Positions 12,701 through 23,049 of a stretch of 64,000 bases of DNA are shown here, piece by piece. Made by a program: the position numbers and the translations under genes. Origin of the DNA: Pontederia crassipes (taxonomy: Eukaryota > Streptophyta > Magnoliopsida > Commelinales > Pontederiaceae); assembly GCA_030549335.1 (NCBI GenBank), contig CM060193.1:48131891-48195890 (forward strand). Direction: 5' to 3'. Position 1 is the first letter of the stretch, and every line of letters starts with the position of its first letter. Under the pieces are notes generated by a model. That model saw nothing but the letters and a program-made list of their open reading frames with translations. It was not told the origin of the DNA and searched no databases.

Positions 12701-15700
12701 TTCAAAGGAGACCAAATTTAGTAGTCCGTTAGACCTGTGTTATATCATATGAACACTCTTTATTTCACCCTTGGATCTAATTTTTCTTTGCTAACATGAT
12801 ACCAAATTGGATAATGTAAATTTTTAGATTATTATAATCAAAAGGATTTTCGGACCATAAACTGCAGGAGTTTTGACATCAATCATAGTTGCATGACTAC
12901 AATTTACCAACATGTTATGTTGACAGACTCAACCTAGAATGTCCTCTTTAGGCCAACATTTAAGAACATGTATAGTGCTTCTTTCGGAGTGTTCTTTTCT
13001 TCCGGACAAAGGAAAATGTATTTTATTTACTCGTTTTGCAACACCATTTTGCTTTGACATATGTCTAATGGTGTGATGTCTAAAAATGTCTTTATCTCGG
13101 CATAACTAATCAAATTCAGAAAAACAAAACTCAAAGCCATTATCAATACAAAGATGTTTCATTTTCTTTGATATTTGATTCTCCATCATCTTTCATTGTT
13201 TGAGGACCTCAAAGGAATTTCTTTTGTGTTTCATCATGAATACCCAAGTCATCCTCAAGTAATCATCAATAGCAGAAAGTACCCAACACCTCAAAATGAT
13301 GGAACATGAAAAAGACCACAACAATCACCATGGATGCAGTTGACAGCCGGCTTCATTTTGTGCCTTATAGACTTCACGTCATTTGCCAATGGCATCGTAC
13401 TTGCTGAAATTTATTTCAAATGTCTTTTTGTCTTTTGACCTTCCAAAAGTTCTTGCTCAACATATGCATCTCATTCTGACTCATGTCCAAGTCGCATGTG
13501 TCACATTTTGGACATTCTTGATTTTGTCAAATTAGATACTGCAACATCACTAAAAACTAATTTTCCTTGTAGTAATGTTGACTCCTTTCATAACTTCAGT
13601 ATTACATTCGATAACAATGAGGATGATTCCAGAAGCCTTGATCTGATCCCATCCTTCGAGTTCAAGACTCTGAAGGATATCATATTCTTCTTCAGTTGAC
13701 AGTTTGACAATCAATCTTTTGATAAGTATAGAACCAATTTTTATTTGAAATCATGTGATAGGAACATTCATAATAGAAAAACCAATTGTCCTGTAAACAT
13801 CTCTAATTGATCATTGTGAAGACCAAATCATCTTTAATCATTGTTCTTTTTGCGCAACTACAATAATTGAAAGTGTCACCTTAGGACGGTTATTCTTCTA
13901 GTGACCCAGTTCCTCGTAAAAGTGACGGATGTCTTTGGGATTTTTCTCCTACGTTCTTTAATTTCAAATTACCATTCTCAAGGTCGAGGAATGTCCCTTA
14001 TCAATAGTTGGCACCAGCTCTATGACTTGAGTGTCTACATATTTTTCAGATGCGCTATATCAAAGTTCATAAGTATAGAGATTCAATCTTACTTCTTCCA
14101 ATGATATAGTATATCTCCTAGTGATCATAGATTGCACGAAATACTTGTATAAAAAAGGAAGAGATTAACAACAGTGAGGCTACATTGTTATTCTCAACAT
14201 TTACATCGATACGTAACTCCAAGAGCAATATTTAACCTCCTAAAAAGAAGAGCAATATTTAAACACCCACTATTTAGTCACCCTTTGAGTGTGAATGGAG
14301 GTGGCTAAACTAAAAGTTGTTGAACCGACATTGAATTGACGTTTAACCACCCTCTGTATGCAAGAGCAACACAATCCAAGCCTCCTAGGAAATACAAGGC
14401 TCAAATAGGATTCCTACTCGTGCTCAAGAGAACTTTCCATTTCTACCCTAAATTATCAATTTGACAACTTAACCATCCTAAACCATAAAGAGACATGCAC
14501 TACATTGAAAATCATATCACAGCACATTCCTTTTTAAGATTTATTCAATTATCCATTTTATCTCTTTTACATCTGCCAATAAATATATAAACCCAAAAAA
14601 TAGGAAAACTTATAAATTTCTTTTTATTGTTAATGCTTCCTAAAATCAGTATTTCAGATCATTTTATATCTTTTAATTACAAACAAAAAATCAATCATTT
14701 TTACCGAAAGAAAATGAGCAAATGAGATGAGTGGCATTAGAGTGCTAAAGTGGACAAGTTAAAATAGCTCATAAGGCAGCAAAAGGCTGATTCAATGTTT
14801 AGAGAGTAAAGTGAAAAAAGGGTCTGACATTCTTACAAAGCCAATCATTAATTCTTGATTTTCAGGTTAGAATTAATAAGATGATGTTTCATATGTGGCA
14901 TGAATATACGACATGAAAATAAATTCTTTACCAGCAGACAACATATAAGAGTGGTTGCATAGATAAAATTAGCTAAAGTGAATTCAACCGAAAGAAGCTA
15001 CAACAAATATAAAATATAAAAAGCAGACATACTGTTCTACCAAGCTGGGAATAAAGGATGTCAGTACAGCTTCCAGAGTTATCAGGGCTACGAGATAAAG
15101 CTTGTCGCTTCTTGCTGCAAAGTGGATCAATTGTATCATCGTTCAAGGCGCTTGAATGACATAATGGACCTTTTCCCACAAGATCAGATCCAATCTTCAG
15201 TGTTGCTAGAATATGCCCAAATGTCTGCAAAAAATTGATAATGCAATTCTTGTGAGAATTGGCAACTTGTGAAGATCAGGATCTTACATAAGATAACATA
15301 AGATCGAGAATCATAAAATTGGAAGCTCCTACTTATTAACAAAAAATATATTTTGAAAGATAAATAGAGATCCTTCCATAAATTGATCATGCTCAACTCT
15401 TAAATTGCATTTTCTCAAAAAAAACTCTTAATTATACTTTAATAGGTGACAATTTGATCCATTCTTAGGTCAAAATATAAAAACAAAGAGGATAAATAAT
15501 AAAACATAAGAAAAGTATTGAATGTAATCAAATTAATTACTAATTTCATTAATACAAAGTTTTTTACTATTTATTTTTTATCCAAATGATTGTATGATAA
15601 ACAAATTAAGATTCTTAGTAGATCTTAAGTTTTGGATCAAGAACTTGACAACCTTGGCATCAGTAAAGAGGAGAATGCGTTGGGAATAAATGGTTATGCA

Positions 15701-16031
15701 ATTTTACCTCATTAAGTTCTTGATTGAGAAAAACCGCAGACTCATGGAGAATTTCCTTCAATCTTTCTTTCTTATATTCTGAAAGATCTTCACCTATTAT
15801 TCCAGTAAAAAATGAAAGACTATTGCCACCGCCATTTCGTTTTCTTCCACACTTACTGCCATGGCTGCCTTCATCCTTCCTGCTAGGACACTTTACAGGT
15901 GACTCCAAATTGGATCCCAGAAGAGAGAACATATTGCCATCGTTCTTGTCAAACAGCTCAGAGAACAGTTGCTTGTAGTAGCCAAAATAATCAGGACCCA
16001 GTTCATTATGCTTGACATCACTTCCAGACAT
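3706..16031 (-). CDS. NET-domain (bromodomain extra-terminal) protein without a bromodomain, six coding exons, 292 aa
   Basis: Seen: six coding exons join with GT-AG introns and no frame conflict: 16031-15708, 15224-15033, 6396-6310, 4471-4413, 4034-3884 and 3771-3706 (stop TAA). Introns are 483, 8636, 1838, 378 and 112 bp. The N-terminus (MSGSDVKHNELGPDYFGYYK) and Ser/Cys-rich middle match nothing I recognise. Residues about 188-221 (EEAIQMYSNKMFEKLTKMEE onward) look helical or coiled. Residues about 223-292 form a NET fold: MTSAEMQRLGSQIQKLP, then LDRVVEIVRP and DNVTLWRLYYHV. Known: in plant GTE/IMB1 proteins and animal BET proteins the NET domain follows a bromodomain and recruits chromatin partners; no bromodomain exon is present here. 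Inference: a nuclear chromatin-associated adaptor. All large introns carry TEs on either strand, yet every exon is intact. The ATG lies directly after a plausible 5'UTR acceptor (TTCTTCTTTAAG). Confidence 0.8.
4082..4187. repeat. Long near-perfect hairpin in NET-gene intron 4
   Basis: Arms 4082-4123 and 4146-4187 are 42 bp each and complementary with two mismatches, around a 22 bp loop (4124-4145). The core of the right arm is GAGGTTTCTTCATAGT. It lies within intron 4 (4035-4412), so it is transcribed with the gene. It may be a small foldback MITE or a miRNA-like or siRNA-generating hairpin; the sequence alone cannot tell. Confidence 0.9.
4617..6291. mobile_element. Palindromic MITE/foldback element in NET-gene intron 3, split by a LINE insertion
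   Basis: The left end TTCCCACTCATTCAGAAAG (from 4617) is the inverted match of the right end (6291 reading back: TTCCCACCCATTCAGAAAG). The similarity continues through ACTCGTGCTACAATACAT on the left and CTTTTGCTACAATTCAT on the right. A second inverted pair lies inside: GGGAATAAGGATTATGTGGG near 5965, and the reverse of 6085-6140 (GGGAATAAGGAGTACGAGGG). Without the LINE at about 4672-5862 the element would be roughly 480 bp. No convincing target-site duplication was found, so its superfamily is open. Confidence 0.75.
4672..5862 (+). mobile_element. 5'-truncated L1-type LINE (C-terminal RT/zf-RVT part and 3' end only)
   Basis: Plus-strand frames at 4713-5732 encode the end of a plant LINE ORF2: GLGVRDLRYTNRQILAHCLG, then a zinc-binding reverse-transcriptase C-terminal domain (zf-RVT) with VPLKVKIFAWLMRRGKLLT, CVLCDEAEEDITHLFFTCP and WAIWLKRNRIIF. 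The frame shifts at least twice before 5157. The 3' end reads TCATCCTTTTTTCTCC and then a poly(A). The flanks are imperfect direct repeats: AATACATAACGGTCTT at 4656-4671, AATACATAAAGGTCTT at 5863-5878, and a further copy at about 5891. These are likely the target-site duplication plus a repeated tail. The same 3' terminus is found on the LINE at 22995-27750. Confidence 0.88.
6470..6811. repeat. Direct repeat pair of about 100 bp (6470-6571 and 6709-6811)
   Basis: Two closely similar blocks in NET-gene intron 2, just left of the large LINE, share CTATGTGGTCACA, GGATTATTTTCACTTT and AGAAACTTGTTACAACATTG. The spacer has no recognised content. Origin unknown; a local duplication is the simplest reading. 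Confidence 0.85.
7031..8548 (+). pseudogene. LINE ORF1 (nucleic-acid-binding, paired CCHC zinc knuckles), broken by a stop
   Basis: The frame holds two adjacent retroviral-type knuckles, CYRCRSWGHMQREC and CLACEGYGHKKAAC, followed by about 430 residues ending at 8548. A Trp/Leu-rich domain (residues after GDIRAALKAQLGNAALVRVS) resembles the usual plant LINE ORF1 middle region, with a low-complexity tail behind it. A TGA at 7112-7114 separates the upstream start (MPRRKWTVDNEGW, at about 7022) from the knuckles. ORF1 proteins coat the LINE RNA in the cytoplasm. The ORF1 end overlaps the ORF2 start at 8545 by 4 bp (ATGA), suggesting termination-reinitiation coupling in the ancestor. Confidence 0.8.
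8545..12027 (+). pseudogene. LINE ORF2 (endonuclease plus reverse transcriptase), frameshifted and internally rearranged
   Basis: An AP-endonuclease-like (EEP) domain starts at MKVLTWNVRGLCNPSRRV with LLQETKLE, and continues after a frame change in the G-run near 8745 with CIYAPSNN, LLEGDFNATL and DHTPLVW. RT motifs follow to 10480: AAPGPDGFSILFYKEFW, YRPIALSN, QSAFIKGRSV, KVDFSKAYDSV and RGVRQGC. There the frame breaks. A 19 bp sequence (TGCACTAGGCAGATGATAC) occurs at 10472 and again at 10560, and the segment normally lying between the RQGC and xADD motifs is mostly missing. The thumb (SMFIPFG, YLGAPSS) follows at 10560-10890 in another frame. Beyond that only scattered C-terminal matches remain. 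Confidence 0.85.
12330..12467. repeat. hAT-like element end
   Basis: Read on the minus strand from 12467, the sequence begins CAGTGTTGTCAAACTTGG and continues with GGACCGG/TGGTCAGCC motifs. This resembles the CARTGTT...ACCGG termini of the elements at 17468 and 49471. No opposite end was found. Confidence 0.4.
12480..14130 (-). mobile_element. Decayed Ty1/copia gag-pol remnant in NET-gene intron 2
   Basis: Minus-strand translation, with many stops, gives a copia integrase core near 13000-13170: LCIDNGFEFCFSEFD, then KDIFRHHTIRHMSKQNGVAK (family consensus DNG-EF ... QQNGVAER). It is preceded by the gag-pre-integrase end (MSQNEMHMLSK near 13450-13490). Upstream in element order, near 13870-13920, RHFYEELGH resembles a degraded gag zinc knuckle whose cysteines are largely lost. 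No LTR was recognised. Same strand as the host gene. Confidence 0.7.
14131..15032. other. Rest of NET-gene intron 2, nothing recognised
   Basis: AT-rich intronic sequence. It has a short repeated phrase AGAGCAATATTTAA near 14222 and 14250. I see no coding or RNA signal. Confidence 0.5.
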
Positions 16032-16539
16032 CTTAAAGAAGAATGATGCTGTTACAATATGTGTATTAGTTTAACTGCGACATTCTGAACAGAAAATACA
16101 ATTCATCGTAATCATTGGAGATGATGCTAATTCTGAAAATTGAAAAAATTACACAAAATTATAGGACTGAAATTTGAAATCTTGGGATGGGGTTTCTCAG
16201 TCAGATGCCCCGTAGTAATATTGTCAAAGACGTAAAAACATGGCCGATTCTACCAGATTATTTATTTATATATTAATTAGCACAAACCTGAATATAATAT
16301 TATAATTTCTTTGTAATAATGCAAAATCAAATATTAAGCAACATATCAAAGGACCAATACCAAATTCCAATTACCAAAACTAAAATAAGTTTTAACAATA
16401 TAACGAATTGGCATATGCCTAGAAAACGACAAATGCATTTTTTTTCACTGGAGCAATTTTTCTGAGTACTCTTGTAGCTGTAGATGTTCCAGCACTTCCA
16501 CTATTAATAATGCCTTGAATCCTACCCAACTAAAACACT

Positions 16540-16832
16540 CCGAAGTAAAAGGCGCCCTCGCACCACGGGGGGTCACGCTGCCCGACCGGCGTCGGGGGCT
16601 CCCTGAGCTAAAATTTTATGGGGTATTATGCATGTGATTCGGAATTGATTTATTTTCTTATCACGAGATAGGTATCATATTTTTTAGGGATTAATTCAGA
16701 GTCTCAATCCGTAAAGAAGTGCATATATAAACTCCCTAAGGAAACAGAAATTGTAATCTTGTCCTGTTCACATCTAATAAAATTCTGCGTGTCTTACATT
16801 TCTCGGGTTTTAAATTCTAACATCCACCTTCA
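16540..16832. repeat. Possible LTR fragment upstream of the NET-domain gene
   Basis: A GC-rich phrase (GGCGCCCTCGCACCACGG) is followed by TATATAAACTCCCTAAGG, CATCTAATAAAATTCTG and a terminus TTCTAACA. This is the usual promoter, poly(A)-signal and CA end of a plant LTR. No TG start or second copy was found, so it is at best a fragment. Confidence 0.35.
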
Positions 16833-16999
16833 GTCACATTTGTGTTTCCAACTCCTGCCATTTTTTCCTTCACATTTGTGAAGGACAACAACTGTTACCT
16901 ATATAATCTTAACTTAAAGTTTTAAACAGGCTTAAACAGTTACTTATGTAATCCTACTCCTAAATTAAAGTCATAATTCATAAATACCAGTCTCCCTCT

Positions 17000-17400
17000 T
17001 CACGAAGCTTGCGAGCCCTGCACGAGCAGTGCTCCCTGTGCGCTGAGGTTGGGAGCAGGGAGACAACAGCGCAGGCCTCCCTGCTCACCTGCGCGATGAG
17101 GTCGCAAGCAGGAGGACCACAGCGCAGGGCTCCCTGCTCGCGAATTGAGGGAGGGAGGAAAAGAATGGAGCGTGTGACAGAAAAGGAACGGCGAAAGAGA
17201 GAAAGAGAGATTGGGGGAGGGAGGAATAAGGGAGTATCGGCGACTCACGGCAAGCGATGACAGCAGTAAAGCGAGGCGGCTGCAACACACAGCGGCAGGC
17301 GCCAGTGCACGGCGGCAAGCGGCGGCAACACGGCGGCAGCGGAGGTAACTAGGGCACGGTGGCGCACGGTTTTTTTTTTTCGATAATGAAACGCACGGTT
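17000..17400 (-). promoter_or_regulatory. GC-rich island, possible 5'UTR exon and core promoter of the NET-domain gene
   Basis: Base composition jumps to GC-rich, unlike its surroundings. On the minus strand a strong donor CGCGCAG|GTGAGC lies at 17088/17089. A pyrimidine-rich acceptor (TTCTTCTTTAAG) sits immediately before the NET-gene ATG at 16031, so a 5'UTR intron of about 1.06 kb is plausible. The island also contains two tandem copies of an ACAGCGCAGGxCTCCCTGCTC phrase and CT-rich minus-strand tracts common in plant 5'UTRs. Open frames here are low-complexity and I do not call them genes. Confidence 0.4.
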
Positions 17401-17467
17401 TTTTTTTTTCTACCATACTACGAGTTGTAAGCTGGTTGAATTTGGGCCGTAACTCTTCAAAGAAAAG

Positions 17468-18304
17468 CAATGTTTTGAAAACCGGTTCGGACCGGCCGGT
17501 TCAACCGGTCCGATCTCGAACCGGTCACAAATCGGTCTGGTTCAATCATAAAATCGAATCGCATAAAAATTCGGATTGACTCGAGAAAAATCGAAAAAAC
17601 CGGATTGAACCGGTAAATCAGGTTCAACTCGGTTTTTTAATTTTGTTTAAAAAAGTTAAAATATGAAAAGTTTTATTAAGAAATTGAATGTTTAAATGAT
17701 TGTATAACGAAATTGGAAGGTTATGCACCGTGAAAGGATTAAAAAAAGGAAATAATTTAAATTTTAAATTAGAAAATGAAAGGAAAGATTTATAAATGGA
17801 AAGAATTTGATTGGAGGAAAGGAATTAAAATGGTAATAAATTATTAATCAAATAAAATAAAGAAAATTATCCATGGAAAGAGAATAAAATCTGGTATTAA
17901 TATATTAGTAATAAATTTAGATTGAAATTAAATTTAGATTATTATATTATTAATAGTAAAAAGAAAACTGTTAAAATAGAAATAAATTATTAATCAAATC
18001 AAATAAAATAGAGTTATATATAGAAGGAATAATATGTTAGTAATAAATTTAGATTGACATTAAATTTAAATTATTATATCAGTAATATTAAAAATAAAAC
18101 TACTATTTAAATTAACATTCAGTAAAAATAATTATTATTTAATTGATTTAATCATTTATATAATAATTTATACATTAAATTACTCATAAATAATTATAAA
18201 TAATATTATTATATAAAAATTTGATTCAACTCCCGATTGAATCGATCGAACCTCGATTCGATTGATACGTCCATCCGATCTTCCATCCGATTTTTTAAAC
18301 ATTG
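17468..18304. mobile_element. Non-autonomous hAT element (837 bp) between the divergent NET and mS38 genes
   Basis: The left terminus CAATGTTTTGAAAACCGG and the right terminus read back, CAATGTTTAAAAAATCGG, form an inverted repeat. The element is flanked by a perfect 8 bp duplication AAGAAAAG (17460-17467 and 18305-18312), the hAT signature. Sub-terminal ACCGGTTC-type palindromes are dense at the left end and ATCGATCGAACC motifs at the right. The interior is AT-rich with no transposase. A local duplication repeats the ACATTGAAGAAAAGTCC sequence right of the element (to about 18335), so the right end could also be set 21 bp further on. Confidence 0.85.
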
Positions 18305-18410
18305 AAGAAAAGTCCGTAAACATTGAAGAAAAGTCCACTACCCTCGCCCCACTACGCTTCTTCACTTCCCTCCTCTCCACCTCTTCTCCTCTCTCTCTCT
18401 CTCTCTCTTC

Positions 18411-18817
18411 ATGGCATCGCTCCTCCGAAAACTCTTCAGAAACCCCCGGTCATCTCCTCCCCCGCCGCTCCGCATCCTCCCATATCTCGGCAAAGCGCAT
18501 GCCTCCGACGCCTACCCCTCTCCTCCCCATCTCCGAACGGATCCTCTCCTCGCCGTCAACCCCGACGCCGCTACGGACGCCGATGGCGACCTCCCTCCCT
18601 CTTCTCGCCCCACCAGGTCTACCCCTCGTTCCCCCATTGCTTCATAGTCGATCCGATCTCCGTCGCCCCTCGCGTCGGATCAACCGACGAGGAGCTCGAC
18701 AATGGGGGCGGGGAGACGGCGACGGTCTGGGCAGACAGCGTGAAGAAGAAGCGGAAGCGGAAGATGAACAAGCACAAGTTGCGGAAGCTCCGGAGGCGCC
18801 TCCGACGCCAGACTTAG
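18411..18817 (+). CDS. Mitochondrial small-subunit ribosomal protein mS38-like (COX24/AURKAIP1 C-terminal domain)
   Basis: Seen: the C-terminus WADSVKKKRKRKMNKHKLRK followed by a run of Arg/Leu and stop at 18817 is the highly basic mS38/COX24/AURKAIP1 domain (DUF1713), which binds rRNA in the mitoribosome small subunit. The best N-terminus is ATG at 18411 (MASLLRKLFRNPRSS), a mitochondrial-type presequence, but it is in a different frame. A 62 bp GT-AG intron (18555-18616, GTCAAC...CACCAG) joins both parts in phase 0 to a protein of 114 residues, a normal family size. Alternatives are a 1-2 bp indel near 18590-18610 (pseudogene or sequence error), or use of an in-frame upstream ATG at 18323 that gives an unconvincing Ser/Pro-rich leader. 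The gene is divergent from the NET-domain gene, with the hAT element ending about 100 bp upstream of the ATG. Confidence 0.75.
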
Positions 18818-21800
18818 TTTCCGGTTAGATACTTTTGGATATTTTTGCATTCCGAAGATCCATTTCTCTTTATGCGATCTTTTGTTCTTCTCGTCGCTCT
18901 TATGTAGCACAAGTGGGATGCATAGTTCATTGGCACTTCACAGGGTTTACTATTTTGAAAATTTTTGTTGTAGACCATAAGATGAAGTTTCAATGTGATC
19001 AGAATACAGTGCTAATCAACTGCGGGCTTCAGAATTCTTCTGTAATTCTTTGTTTGTTGCCTTAGTGATCTATGGTAAAGCTGAAGTCTATACATGCTCT
19101 TAGAACTCCCATTCCTTCCGAATGAACGAATCACATTCTGTTTATGAGTTTTCTTCTTCTTTTTACTTTTTATTTTCTTCTTGAAATGACGTGCTTGTAG
19201 TCGTCTCTGTGTATGTACATGCTCTGGAATACTTAGAAACCACAGGAATCGGTATGAAATGACTCATCATTGTTTTCATTCGTATTGGATCTTACTTGTT
19301 TGTTTATTACTTGTTTAAAACAATATTGTATCTTGTGTTAATTCTAAAATCATTCGATTTATGTCGAAGTGTTAAAGAAAGAGGATCATAAAGAAGTTGG
19401 TGCTACCAAAGGAATCTGAAACCTGATTGACAAGTTAAAACTCGGAAGATGTTAGTGGTGCTCCTAACTTTTTTTGGAGTAGCTTATTGTTGAATAGATT
19501 TACACTATCATGTAACTCTACTGTAGCGCCATAGTTAAGACCCAAGAATTTTTCAATCAAATGATTCGTTTTATCATCTGCATTCTAATTTACAAAGTTT
19601 AGACATATATCTAACATTTTATCCCCTTCAAAATGATATATCTAACATTATATATTCCCTGAAATTGTTTCTTTTTGAGATGTATCCCTGGAAAAGTTAC
19701 TTAAATGAAGTTTTTTTTGAGAGAGTAAATAGTGAAGTGTCAAGTTGGACACTCATCCAATGTAAGACTTAATAGTCAATTTACAGGTGCCCAGACTGTT
19801 ACCTCATGAGTGAATGGCCGTGATGTATTACATTATCCTTATTCAGTGAATCGCCATGATGTACATTCCCCTTATAACATCTTTCATCTACAAAATTACA
19901 ACCATTTCTTTGATACCAAATAACCCACAAAAAAGCCAAAGCCCCTGTCTCTTATGGTCATGTACGCCATATGAGATGCCCTTCATCTGAATGACGCCAT
20001 AAATTGGTTCTCCGAGCTTAAATCCGACTCTGGCCACCCACATCTGCTTGCTGCCCAGAAAAGGTGGCTGTGTCTTAATATGTCTCACCACAAAGACTTC
20101 AGCTGAGATCACAGTCCGGTGCCCATCTTTCCCTGTATGTCCTATTGATTAACCTCTGCTTCCTTAGTAACTATGCAAATCTGATGTTTAATGGTCCAAT
20201 TTCTCCATATAAGTTTACAGTGCATTATCAGATCGTTGTCCTGTGGGGTCTCACGTCCTCTCAATTTGAAATGTGTCACTCACTTTAAAGGTCCCAAAGA
20301 AAAAAGGTCACCTCCATTTTTCCTTTCTTTGGGTGAATTACATCCCTTGTTTCCTTGTAAAAGATTCATAATCATGCTTGGGAACGATCCTCTTGTTCTT
20401 AAGTTGAACAGTTCTTATATAAGAGCCAACATGATATTCTGCCTCTTATCAGAATACTTGTATGTATTAACCTGTTATGTTTGGGTAGATTATTGGAAAG
20501 ACACTAGAAGGTATTCGATTCAAGGAAACTTATCTTGGATTATGCAGCAGTTTAGTAAATTCTTGCGAGTCTTTGCAATTTATGAGATACATAGAAACTT
20601 ATGTTTTACTGCACAGCAGTTCAATTGGTAGTTTATTTAGTTAAATCTTCAGCAAGGTTTAAAGTATCAATTGAAATGAAATAATTGAAATTGTTATCTA
20701 AGACACTTTCAAATGGTTGACACAGTAAAGCTAAAACTGAATGATAATGTATAGGTTCACGTATCCTTCATAATATATCAAAACAAATAATTACTTTTGT
20801 TGCAGTATTTCTCTTTTTCCTTTCCCTTTGTTCCCTTGAATTCAGACACATCCTTAACTAGTTGAAGTATGGCTCTTGCTGCTTCTTTACCACGGGAGAG
20901 GAATGGTTTCAGCTTCCTTGCTTACCAATGTTTTTAATGTTGTGCTAAACGGTGTGGTATTGCATCTGTCTCTAACCATTGATAATTGTTGAAATTTAGT
21001 ATAAGGTCCTGATGAACCATCTTATATGACTCGTTGCTGTCTAGAATACTTTCTGTATTTTTGCATGTGACATTCATGATTGATTCTTCCTAAACATGAA
21101 GGGTAGATGAAATTACCCTTGATCAGAGAACAACGAACAACTAATAGAGTTTTTCTGAATAAGCGAAAGGAACAGCCGCTTGGGAGTTTGTCTTTGCGGC
21201 AATTTTACTTAATTTGCCCAATAAGCAAAAGGCATCAGGTTGTCTAAAAGACTGCATCTTGTGCACATCAAAATGTTCACATAGAATAAGAATTGTTCCG
21301 ATATCTGTTCTTCAATATCATTGTTAAGTTTCAAAAAAATATATATTATTGTTAACTTTATGCAACGAGATTTAATGTTCAACATGTGTATTTGTTTTGA
21401 AGTTCAAATAACGGACTAAAATGTTTACGAATATGTTAAACCATTGCACTGTTAGTGGTAACATGTCCTTACATCTGTTACTAATATACTGCAGCAATCA
21501 TATCGGCCTCCATTGTTGTAGCTAAGTAGTTTCCATGGTATGCCATCTGAATCCACCGCAAAAATAAAAGACTACTTTGATGCAGTGTTTTTTCGATGAA
21601 AATATTTTTTTATTCTATGACAAGAGTAAGTTTAATTATGTGAAGGGTTGCATGTTGCATTTGATAATGTGTTCGGATGCTGTTTCAAGTTTGTCCCTTT
21701 GGTGCATTATCAATTTAGTTAACTGACAATTTAAAGCATCATTTAAATAGATTATCATTACTTAAGTTTCCGATAATATTGCTTGATAAGTATTGATAAT

Positions 21801-22349
21801 ATAAATAATGATTAAGTTAGTTATATAGAAAATTACTAAAGTACTCTTAAATTTTATTTTAGATAACATAGTATTATAAATAAACAAAGCAAAAGATAGA
21901 AAAATGATTATATATAAAATAAGATGAGTCAAAGTTGAGTTATTTATAAAATATTTTAAATAATAAATAAGATGAAGTTGAATGATATTTATTTATTAAT
22001 AAAATATTTAAAATTTTAAAATTGATTGAATGGATATTGTTATTAAAATGTATGTCAAAAGCAATTGGTAATATGAAAAGGTGTATTTGGATTATCAACG
22101 AGGTAATAATTAAGATTATCATAATAATTAAAATTACTAAATTTAATATGATGGATTTTGAAATTTTTAAATAAAATATTTAATATTCTATCTAAATTAT
22201 TTCGTATCAACATTCTAAAGTCTGAGTTGAAGCTATTTTTACAAACCCTTCAATGTCAATATTATTTGTTGTCACAATAGCATTTCATTGTTTTTATATA
22301 GAGGCTTGGGTAAATTACGTTAACTGTCCTCCAATTTTGGGCGCGATAA
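18818..22349. other. Intergenic region, no gene recognised
   Basis: The first few hundred bases are probably the 3'UTR of the mS38-like gene. Beyond that the sequence is AT-rich with short, unconvincing frames on both strands and no recognisable transposon protein. A phrase with TGAATGGCCGTGATGTA and TGAATCGCCATGATGTA (19811 and 19847) is a short tandem duplication. Confidence 0.5.
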
Positions 22350-22990
22350 TAACTCAGTCCTCAAACTTTAATTTGTAATTAGAATGTCCTCAATCTTTAA
22401 TTTTTTTTTACACATTTGGTCCTCCTGGCCGATAATAGTTAGTTTTTCGGTTATAGTTCTAACGTAGCACAATAAAAAAATAAAAATAAAAAATAAAAAA
22501 TGTCACCCCCGACGCCCCTTGTGCGAGCTTGCACATGGGGGCGCCAACCCCCCTTTCTTCCTCGCCGCGCACAAGGAAGAAAGGGGAGTCGGTGCCCCCT
22601 GTGCAAGCTCGCGACCATCTTGCATAGCCCTCCTCCCCCCCCCCCCCCCCCCACCTCCCTCCACCCTTTTCTCCCTCTTCGCCCGCGAGGAAGAAAGGGG
22701 GCTGCCGTCCTCTATGCGAGCTCACGTGTTGGCGAGCTCGTGAGGGGGTGCCAACACCCTTTTTCCTACGCCCCCCCTATGCAAGCTCGCACAGGACGAC
22801 ATCAGCGGCTATCTTTTTTATTTTTTATTAATTTTTTATAATATTTTTTATTACCTTTATAATATTTTATTATTTTATATTATACCACGTCGGCAATATA
22901 ATCGAAAAACTGATTATCACTAGTCAGGAGGACGATGTGCAAGAAAAATAAAATTTGGGAATAATTTAGTTATAAATTGAAGTTGAGAGA
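22350..22990. mobile_element. Foldback element with arms of about 150 bp and a GC-rich core
   Basis: The left arm (about 22355-22500) and the reverse complement of the right arm (about 22830-22990) share GGTCCTCCTGGCCGATAATA / CGTCCTCCTGACTAGTGATA and TTAGTTTTTCGGTTATA / TCAGTTTTTCGATTATA. The core (22500-22800) is GC-rich and repeats GCGAGCTTGCACATGGGGG-type phrases and AGGAAGAAAGGGG, and includes an uninterrupted C run near 22635-22652. No transposase. A related left half lies at 27890-28215. Confidence 0.7.
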
Positions 22991-23049
22991 CCATTGAGAT
23001 TTTTTTTAGAGAAAAAAGGATGAGCACCAAGTTAGGATGTCATCCATAG

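Noticed and set aside
17000..17470. Overlapping frames in the GC-rich island
   Set aside because: Low-complexity Ser/Pro/Arg translation on both strands; better explained as a 5'UTR/promoter region.
18262..18828. A 188-residue plus-strand frame over the mS38-like gene
   Set aside because: It does not contain the conserved basic C-terminus, which is in another frame; it is a GC-driven shadow.
22451..22841. Gly/Pro-rich frames on both strands of the foldback core
   Set aside because: Generated by the C run and GC-rich repeats; no conserved motif and inside a transposable element.
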